Assembly: GCA_029168955.1 (NCBI GenBank)
Contig: JAPDOI010000420.1
Location: forward strand, 511,001 to 575,000
Direction: 5' to 3'
Length of the DNA: 64,000 bases
Source: Aplectana chamaeleonis
Lineage: Eukaryota > Nematoda > Chromadorea > Rhabditida > Cosmocercidae
Below the pieces are notes generated by a model, which saw only the letters and a program-made list of their open reading frames with translations, had not been told where the DNA came from and searched no databases. How positions within the stretch are numbered: position 1 is the first letter of the stretch; the number at the start of each line of letters is the position of its first letter. This document shows, piece after piece, positions 56,786 to 64,000 of this stretch. The translations under genes were made by a program, and so were the position numbers.

Positions 56786-57112
56786 TTTTAAAGGACGCAA
56801 TATGCAACTATTACGGTGGTCCCACCACGATTCGCCACTGAGAAACTTTAAAGGACGCAATATGCAACACCCTCGGTGGTCCCACCACGATTTTTCACTG
56901 AGAAAGTTTATAGGACGCAATGTGCAACAGCTATGATGGTCCCACCACGATAGCAGTGCTGTGCCCGCCCCCCCTAAACCTCACTCTCTTTTCGCGACCT
57001 TCTCTGTGTATTGTGTGAAACAATAACGCGCTCTGACTCATGGAATCGAAAATTGCGGGAAATCGGTCAGACGTCGGTCAGACACCCCACCACGCCGCTT
57101 ATTATATGTAAG
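56786..57112. mobile_element. 327-bp insertion with 60-bp repeats
   Basis: Flanked by 'gataagga' at 56778-56785 and 57113-57120; copies A and B have a single 'gataagga'. The left part is three units of exactly 60 bp ('aaggacgcaatatgcaac', 'ggtggtcccaccacgat'), each with a small dyad. I see no clear inverted tips. Confidence 0.75.
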
Positions 57113-58299
57113 GATAAGGAGACTTTGACAGCATGAGCCCCATAAGCATTACTTCGGCTGGCTCAAAATGAGTTAGCTAGGCTATATATGTGTCACTAGG
57201 GATAGTTGCCAGAGACGACATGGGTGATATTCTAGTGAATGCAAATTGCCGATAGCACTTGATAGCCTGTGGCTTGTAGCCGGCGTTGATCGAGGGAAGC
57301 ATGGTCCCGACCAGGGCTGTGCGGAAACATCGGTTTTATGATTTCTGTTTTCCGGCCGTTTTGGCCATTCTGTTTCTGTTTTTTGAAGAAATTAGCGAAA
57401 ACCAGAAAACATCTAGAAAAACCAGCTTTGTGGAACAGTGCAGCTTATTCAGTAGTTTTCGAGGCTTAGCTCTTATTTGTGGTCAATGTTGTGATTGCTG
57501 CTGAATTCAGGTTCCGCCATGAAAGCAGTTGTTGTGGTATCCCCATGAGGAGGTAGATCTGGTCATCAAAAAAATTATTTATAGGTGAAAAGTCGGAGGA
57601 AAAACGCTCAGGAACAAGATACTGCTGGTAGCCGTTCTGCCCACAATTGACCGTATTTCTATAAATGCTTGTTTTGTCGCCATTTGTATTGCTCTTACAC
57701 CCTATTCATACTTTTGCGAACCGGCAAATGTTGCGGCTTATCAGTAGAAAATGAGAAATCGGATGTTTGATAACGGTACCAGACGTCTAATCCCTCATTT
57801 TTCTACTGATTTTCCGTTACATTTGCCGCTTTCAGAAAAAGATGAATAGGATGTGAAAAAACCAGCATTTATGAGAATCTGTCTAGTTGGGGGCGAGCGC
57901 ACACCCATCAATTGACCGTTCCAACTTGTTTTGTGCGTTTTTTCCTGTCATTCTTCTCTTTTCTCGTTTTTGTGATGGTCAGAACGGCATTCTCATGGAG
58001 AGAACTCAAGAATCGATTCCATCGCGAAGCCTGCTCACGTACTCGTTCAGTAGTACTTCAGCACAAAAGAGGTTGCATCGCAAGGCAGACATCGAATTCA
58101 ACCGTTCGCTGTCAGCAACAGCTGCTGCTAGTAGCGGTTTATGATTACGACACATGCTTGAAATGAAGCCCTCGATATTGGCAGCAGCTGGTGCTGTAGG
58201 CTGGGGTTGAATTCGGTTTCGGACCTGGGATACAACCCCCAATGTGCTGACGTACTGGCATGCTCTGGGACTTTCACCCGATCTATGGTCAATAAATAG

Positions 58300-58515
58300 T
58301 ATAGTTGTGCCCTGGACGAAAATACCAAATAGCGAATAGATTCGAATGACCCTTTTTTTAATGTCCGATTTTTGAATAGATTCGAATGACCTGTTTTTTT
58401 AAGGTCCGATTTTTAAATATATATCCGAATGACCCTTTCTTTCCGAGGTCCTAATTTCGAAAAGATTCAAATAAAGTCGACTCGAATATGTTCGAATAAT
58501 TTTTCGAATATTTCA
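58300..58515. repeat. TTCGAA-rich degenerate tandem tract, copy C
   Basis: Counterpart of 9380-9600. Shares 'aaatatatatccga' with copy A against copy B. Confidence 0.6.
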
Positions 58516-59763
58516 AAGCGACAGACTTAAAACAGGCCATGTGAGCTGTCAATAGGATCCTCTAGTTCAAAGTGAAACTTACTGCCACTGATCGTGTATG
58601 CGCCTGTATGCTACGTACCTTTCCCTCACACTTTCCCGCTGCTTCTATCCTCGCTCCGCACAAACACACGAAGGAGAGAACTTGATTTGCCTCCGAAACA
58701 AAGGATAACTACAAGAGAAAACCCGAGCGACACAAATCGGATCAAAATCTCAAGCAGATTGGAGTCCTGACGCTTTCCAAACACCTTTCAGACCATACTC
58801 ATGATCCTTGAACACTTCGGCCTTAAAAAGAAAATTTCAGTGGAAATTTAGCCGAGTTCCACCATGCCACCTATGTAATTAACAAAATGCCGATTGAGAC
58901 AATTGATCAAATAAAAGACCTCGCGTACGTAGTAGATAACACACTCTCGTTTGATCCTGGTGAGCCTGGTGAGAAGAGCTATCCAACGGTCTAATGCATG
59001 CTGGAGTTTAAGTCCAAACCTAGAAGTTTGGTGTGCCATACATTGTACAATTAGAGTGTGCGGCTGCACAGCGCTACGTGCACAGTATAGCGGTCTGGAA
59101 ATAACAGTCCAAACTCTTCCTGTTTGGATTCAAACCCTAACAATTACTAAGTATATTTCTGGATTGTCCTCTTCACTGGAATTTTAAATAACTTTTCAGA
59201 CTTGAAAAAAAGTTGATTAGGAGGAAAGTTATTAAAAAAGGACGCTGAAATTCACCAAAGGTTCAGATTCTGACATCACCTTCAATATATTTTTGTACCC
59301 TAATAAACACATGCACATACATATCTAGTCTTTACAAATACATATTAAATAATATACTTTCAATGCGTGTGCTATGTCAGTACATTGCAAGCTCTTTTTG
59401 TCCGATACCCGCCTCATTCTAGTTAAAACGACGTCAAAAATTCCCTGTTTCAACGATCTTACATAATGAAATTTTCCCTGGATTCGTGTTATACGAAATA
59501 TTTCTAACTAGGGCTCGAGTATATCCGGTTTTAAACAAGAGAAGTGATGTGAATCAAGGATGGAATTATTTGGACTGATCAATCCCCCCACGAAAGTACC
59601 ACACAATCCTTTTTGGGCCAGCAATTAGCTGAATTCCGAGTTGCGCAGGTTTTTAGGTCCCGTAATCACGATTTCCGAGATTCAAAGATTTATTTCGCTC
59701 ATCCCTGGTTGGGACGCATATAGCGCAGTGGAAAGAGGACCCGCACAAGGTTGAGTCATCATT

Positions 59764-60259
59764 TTTAAAGGCAGTGTTCACGATGAAAAAAGTTTTCGAA
59801 ATTCCACTAGGATTGGATAGTGAAGGGACACTCTGTAACGTTAACGTCGAAAGAACGCATGAAAACGAGCCAGGAAGAGCCCCAAAAGAGTCCGAAGTTG
59901 CAACTTCGAGCGCATTGAAAACCCCAAAAGCGCATCACACGCCCACCGACGTGAACAAATAAATGCTCGAGATCGTGAGATTAGCGATGATTTCCAATCA
60001 TTAGCCCCGTTCTTCCTTTCATTCTCAGCTTCCCTCTTTACTCAGGTCATCTCGCATAGATCGGCTGCAAAAGACGGAAGTTACAAGCCTCGGACAACTC
60101 GTCCACCATGTTTCCATAGCTCAATCTTTGAGGGACCATAACTTGGTTCCCAGAATGTCGTGTACGATTTCAGAGACATCATTGGAATCAACATGGAGCC
60201 GTTTTCAAGATAGGCGGGAAAACAGAAAAACAATCTTCATCGTGAACACTGCCTTTAAA
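59764..60259. mobile_element. TTAA MITE, M1 family, copy C
   Basis: Same site in repeat R and same orientation as 14614-15109, flanked by the same bases, so it probably descends from one insertion. Tips 'ttaaaggcagtgttcacgat' and 'atcgtgaacactgcctttaa'. Confidence 0.85.
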
Positions 60260-60532
60260 CACCTAAACAAACTAAACATTCGAAAAAGGAAACATTGAAA
60301 ATTGAAACGTCCGAAAAAAGTGGACAAATTCGACAATCGAGAATTTTGCAGTAGAATATATGCCAGGCCAGTTTTTCTGTAATAGAGCGACTTTTTTTGA
60401 ATCTCGTTGGTTTTAAAATACTGCTACAAAAAATATTTGTCCAAACGCTCCCTCAGCCCTTTCCCGTCTTTTAAGTGGTTTTACATATCATCCGGATATT
60501 TTCTTTATAGCTTGACTCAATTTTATACTTTT
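60260..60532 (+). repeat. Repeat R, copy C, distal part
   Basis: Matches 15110-15395 of copy A, ending at the edge of the foldback at 60533. Confidence 0.7.
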
Positions 60533-61348
60533 CTATTTCTGAAAGTTGGGCTCCGCAGAAAAGGTCAAGGATTTGGCATTGCTCCTAAATGTTGTGAAAT
60601 TGTTTTATTGGATTTGGCTCCCAACTTGATTTTTCAAATGTAGTGAAATTGTCGAATTGATTTGGCTGTGATGATACTATATGCAGATAACATAATCATT
60701 AAATCTAGTGAAATTGTTGCAAACGGATTTGGCAGGAGCTCTATCAATTATCACAGTCAAATCACGCGTCAGAAGGGGTTTTCCTTGAAGCGCATATTGA
60801 ATCGAATGAGAACAGGAATAAACCTAGCAGCAAAAACGTTTCTATACAATGCGAACCGTGAAAGCGTTGAGGACACGAAGACATAGAGTCAGTAGCGAGT
60901 AAATTGCGTTAGATTTCGTTTTCATGATTTTTATCTCATCGGTGAGGGAAGGTCTGGTACCTTATTGTTAGTGGGAGCTACACTGAAAGGGCAGAATAGC
61001 ATTCAGGAAACCTTAATTCTAGCCCATAAGGCCACGTTTCTGTTCAGCATTGTTGACTGAGGATTATTATTTTTTCTTTTTGTCTTCATTCGCTCGCCAG
61101 AGGACCTTCTGACGCGTGATTTGACTGTGATAATTGATAGAGCTCCTGCCAAATCCGTTTGCAAACAATTTCACTAGATTTAATGATTATGTTATCTGCA
61201 TATAGTATCATCACAGCCAAATCAATTCGACAATTTCACTACATTTGAAAAAATCAAGTTGAGAGCCAAATCCAATAAAACAATTTCACAACATTTAGGA
61301 GCAATGCCAAATCCTTAACCTTTTCTGCGGAGCCCAACTTTCAGAAAT
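60533..61348. repeat. Symmetric foldback, 244-bp arms
   Basis: 60533-60776 mirrors 61105-61348 with no net indel (end coordinates sum to 121881 at both the outer and inner edges). The arms contain repeated 'gtgaaattgt' and 'gatttggc' phrases. The 328-bp spacer has no recognised gene. Confidence 0.85.
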
Positions 61349-61734
61349 TTCACAACTTTTTACAAGGGTTTCCCTTCTACAATATCGTCGAGCTCCAGAA
61401 GTCAAGTTGTTTTTTTCGAAAAGATAGTGGTAGAAATGAAGAAACAACCGCTCCGCTGCTAAGACTGCAAGATAATTGTTGCAACGCGGCTTCCTACAAA
61501 TAGATGCAAGGCATATACTTTTTGAATTTAAAAGTCGAGAAATGAAGAAATGAGTTTCAAAATGACCCAATTGTACAGGTTCTAGGCACTCTTCTAGACG
61601 GGGGCACGCACCACTCAAGACAGAAATGAAATGAACGGGCCATTGGTGAGGCTACCAGTCGAAGTATTTCCGTAGAGCTCTAATAAAAACAATGATTGAT
61701 AGCGCAGTATCAGGCCTCTTTTATCAGAGTTTTC

Positions 61735-62108
61735 CATCATTTCTACGAGTTTTTGCGTAGCTTGGCCCCTCTAGTAAAAGAAAATGTTGAAGGGGCCCAT
61801 GAAAAACCTTCATTTGTAAAGAAAAGTCAATCGGAACACAATGTAAATACGAATTTGAATTTCGCGCCAAAATCATCTTCGGAGTTTTTCTGCAAGTGGA
61901 GTTCGTGCCGTAACCAATTTTTCCTGTTATCTTACTGTCGCACCAACATTCTAGGAAAAAGGGCTAGATGACTGGTGAGAATTGGTGGCGGATATTAACC
62001 TCATCGTCCAACGTTTTTGACTCGCCAAAGTTTACCAGTGTGGTCTACCGGGCTCAATCATGAAATTGAGCCTGAAAAATGGAAATTGATTTCCAGCGCG
62101 AACGATAG
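61735..62108. mobile_element. TTAA MITE, M2 family, truncated
   Basis: Shares the interior of 44765-45229 ('tgaaggggcccatgaaaa', 'gctagatgactggtgagaat', 'accgggctcaat') and ends 'gcgcgaacgatagtt', a mutated tip. The left tip is missing. Confidence 0.65.
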
Positions 62109-62439
62109 TTAAGTGCGCCAGAAGAGGACTACCGTAATCTCAGGAATGATGTTATTCGGCTCTCGTAAACAAATTTGATGATACCCAATTGATCAATGAT
62201 AAAGTATAAAAGAAGTGAAGAGCGGTGTGTCTTGATTCACACACCGTCCTTCTCTAGGGGTCAGCAGTTGAGGATCTGCCTGGACTAAAAAGCAGGGAAA
62301 CATCACCACCTGTAGGGAAGATGAAGCGAAATCGGAGTCAGAACTTAGAAAATTTTAGAGCTAACTCGAGTGAGATTACGGTAGCCCTGTTCTGGCGGAC
62401 TTAACTATCGTTCTTGTAGATTCGGAGGCCTGGCTTGCA

Positions 62440-63705
62440 CACGGTGTCCTGAACATTGAACTGAGGTCCTGCACACCCCTACTGGGATCCAGCACACATT
62501 CCATGAAGTCCTGCTCATCCTTACAGGGGTCTTGCACACGTTTCCATGATGTCCTGCACACTCCTACTGATGTCCTGCACACATTCCACGAAGTTCTGAT
62601 CATCCTTACAGGGGTCTTGCACACGTTTCATGATGTCCTGCACACTCCTACTAAGGTCCTGCAATAACATTCCATGATGTCCTGCACACCCCTATTGGGG
62701 TCCTGCACACGTTCCATGATGTCCTGTGTAATTTTACTAAGGCCCTACACACATTCCATGACGTCCTGCTCAACCCTACTGGGGTCCTGCACACGCTTCA
62801 TGATGTCCTGCACACTCCTACTGATGTCCTGCACACATTCCATGAAGTCCTGCTCATCCTTACAGGGGTCTTGCACATGTTTCATGATGTCCTGCACACT
62901 CCTACTAAGGTCCTGCACACATTCTACGACGTCCTGCACACCCCTACTGGGGTCCTGCACAGGTCCCATGATGTCCTGCACACTCCTACTGATGTTCTGT
63001 ACACATTCTACGATGTCCTGCACACCCCTACTGGGGTCCTCCACAGGTTCCATGATGTCCTGCACACTTCTACTGGGGTCCTGCACAGGTCCCATGATGT
63101 CCTGCACACTCCTACTGAGGTCCTGCACACTCCTACTGAGGTCCTGCACACGTTCCATGATATCCTGCGCACTCCTACTGAGGTCCTGCACACCCCTACT
63201 GGGGTCCTGCACACGTTTCATGATGTCCTGCACACTCCTACTAAGGTCCTGCACACATTCCATGATGTCCTGCACACCCCTATTGGGGTCCTGCACACGT
63301 TCCATGATGTCCTGTGTAATTTTACTAAGGCCCTACACACATTCCACTGACGTCCTGCTCACACCCTACTGGGGTCCTGCACACGCTTCATGATGTCCTG
63401 CACACTCCTACTGATGTCCTGCACACATTCCATGAAGTCCTGCTCATCCTTACAGGGGTCTTGCACAAAGTCCCATGATGTCCTGCACACTCCTACCAAG
63501 GTCCTGCACACTCGTACTAAGGTCCTGCACACATTCTACGACGTCCTGCACACCCTACTCGGGGTCCTGCACAGGTCCCCCATGATGTCCTGCACACTCC
63601 TACTGATGTTCTGTACACATTCTACGATGTCCTGCACACCCCTACTGGGGTCCTACACAGGTTCCATGATGTCCTGCACACTTCTACTGGGGTCCTGCAC
63701 AGGTC
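62440..63705. repeat. 42-bp minisatellite array 2
   Basis: About 30 units of 42 bp, each two 21-bp halves: 'gtcctgcacactcctactga' and 'gtcctgcacacattccatga' types. There are higher-order duplications within the array (62690-62870 resembles 63290-63460). Frames of 239 codons (plus) and 186 codons (minus) are open as 14-residue repeats by periodicity alone. It ends abruptly in repeat R at about 63715. Confidence 0.92.
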
Positions 63706-63714
63706 AGAATGCGC

Positions 63715-64000
63715 GCGGAGAAGAGTTTTCGCGTCTTTAGCGTCCTTTTTTAAAAACTTTCCTCCTAATCGACTTTTTTTTAAAGGCTGAAAAGTTATTT
63801 AAAATTCCAGTGAAGAGGACTATCCGGCAATATACTTAGTAATTGTTAGGGTTTGAATCCAAACAAGAAAATTTTGGACTGTTATTTCCAGACCGCTATA
63901 CTGTGCACGTAGCGCTGTGCAGCCGCACACTCTAATTGTACAATGTATGGCACATCATTGATGTCACACCAAACCTTTTCGCTTGGAATTAAACTCCAGC
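63715..64000 (-). repeat. Repeat R, copy E, cut by window end
   Basis: Inverse orientation like copy D (2445-2660), including 'gcacgtagcgctgtgcagcc'. It joins the satellite directly at 'gagttttcgcgtctttagcg', nearly the same breakpoint at which copy D joins the mariner remnant. Confidence 0.8.

Larger units (their letters stand above)
56637..59763. repeat. Large duplication, copy C (partial, without LINE)
   Basis: Corresponds to 6012-7015 and 9067-10435 plus 14179-14613 of copy A, joined without the LINE or PLE. It has its own 327-bp insertion. It is more diverged from A and B than they are from each other in the left part, but shares changes with A in the right part. Confidence 0.88.

Noticed and set aside
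62674..63393. 239-codon repetitive frame (and 186 codons on the other strand)
   Set aside because: Same reason: satellite periodicity, with indels elsewhere in the array shifting the frame.

Overview
The window looks like repeat-saturated, intergenic DNA of a metazoan. A nematode of the rhabditid/strongylid (hookworm-like) kind is the best guess. That guess is inference: it rests on a CR1-like LINE, a GIY-YIG Penelope-like element, a mariner remnant, and very dense TTAA-flanked palindromic MITEs similar in style to the nematode 'PAL' families. I found no convincing host gene. Every stretch of clear protein homology belongs to a transposable element and every copy is broken. Most other reading frames are translations of satellites or inverted repeats.

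Layout. 1-1.7 kb: a repeat shared with 29.0-29.4 kb and a foldback. 1.7-10.4 kb: a large palindromic repeat complex (inverted copy D, then copy A) carrying TTAA MITEs, a Harbinger-like MITE and a 5'-truncated CR1-like LINE. 10.4-14.2 kb: a Penelope-like element (PLE) inserted with a 12-bp target duplication, built as a partial tandem with two pseudo-LTRs, each holding a hammerhead ribozyme motif. 14.2-15.4 kb: continuation of copy A with a TTAA MITE. 15.4-19.6 kb: AT-rich sequence plus tRNA-like SINE-type repeats. 19.6-24.1 kb: trains of TTAA MITEs joined end to end, split by a hAT-like MITE with a perfect 8-bp target duplication. 25.5-26.0 kb: another TTAA MITE. 27.1-28.9 kb: a 42-bp minisatellite interrupted by a second hAT-like MITE. 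30.5-34.3 kb: degenerate elements, a second LINE fragment and a foldback. 34.9-46.7 kb: copy B, a near-identical direct duplicate of copy A about 31.2 kb away, itself split by a 4.06-kb hAT-like element with different satellites at its two ends. 46.7-50 kb: unassigned. 50.1-54.5 kb: a 4.35-kb inverted repeat. 54.6-60.5 kb: TTAA MITEs and copy C, a third copy that lacks the LINE and so records the empty site. 60.5-61.3 kb: a symmetric foldback. 62.4-63.7 kb: a second large 42-bp satellite; the window ends in another copy of the R repeat.

How the parts work together. Autonomous-type sequences (LINE and PLE reverse transcriptases, PLE GIY-YIG nuclease, mariner transposase tail) are few and dead here. 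Non-autonomous DNA elements dominate and have inserted repeatedly into each other. Comparing copies A, B, C and D gives natural empty sites for the LINE, the PLE, a TTAA MITE, a GC-rich MITE, a hAT-like element and a 327-bp insertion, so the insertion order can be read directly. The most notable items are the paired hammerhead motifs in the PLE, the mosaic ancestry of copies A/B/C, and a recurring design in which elements with 8-bp target duplications have subterminal regions made of different short-motif satellites.
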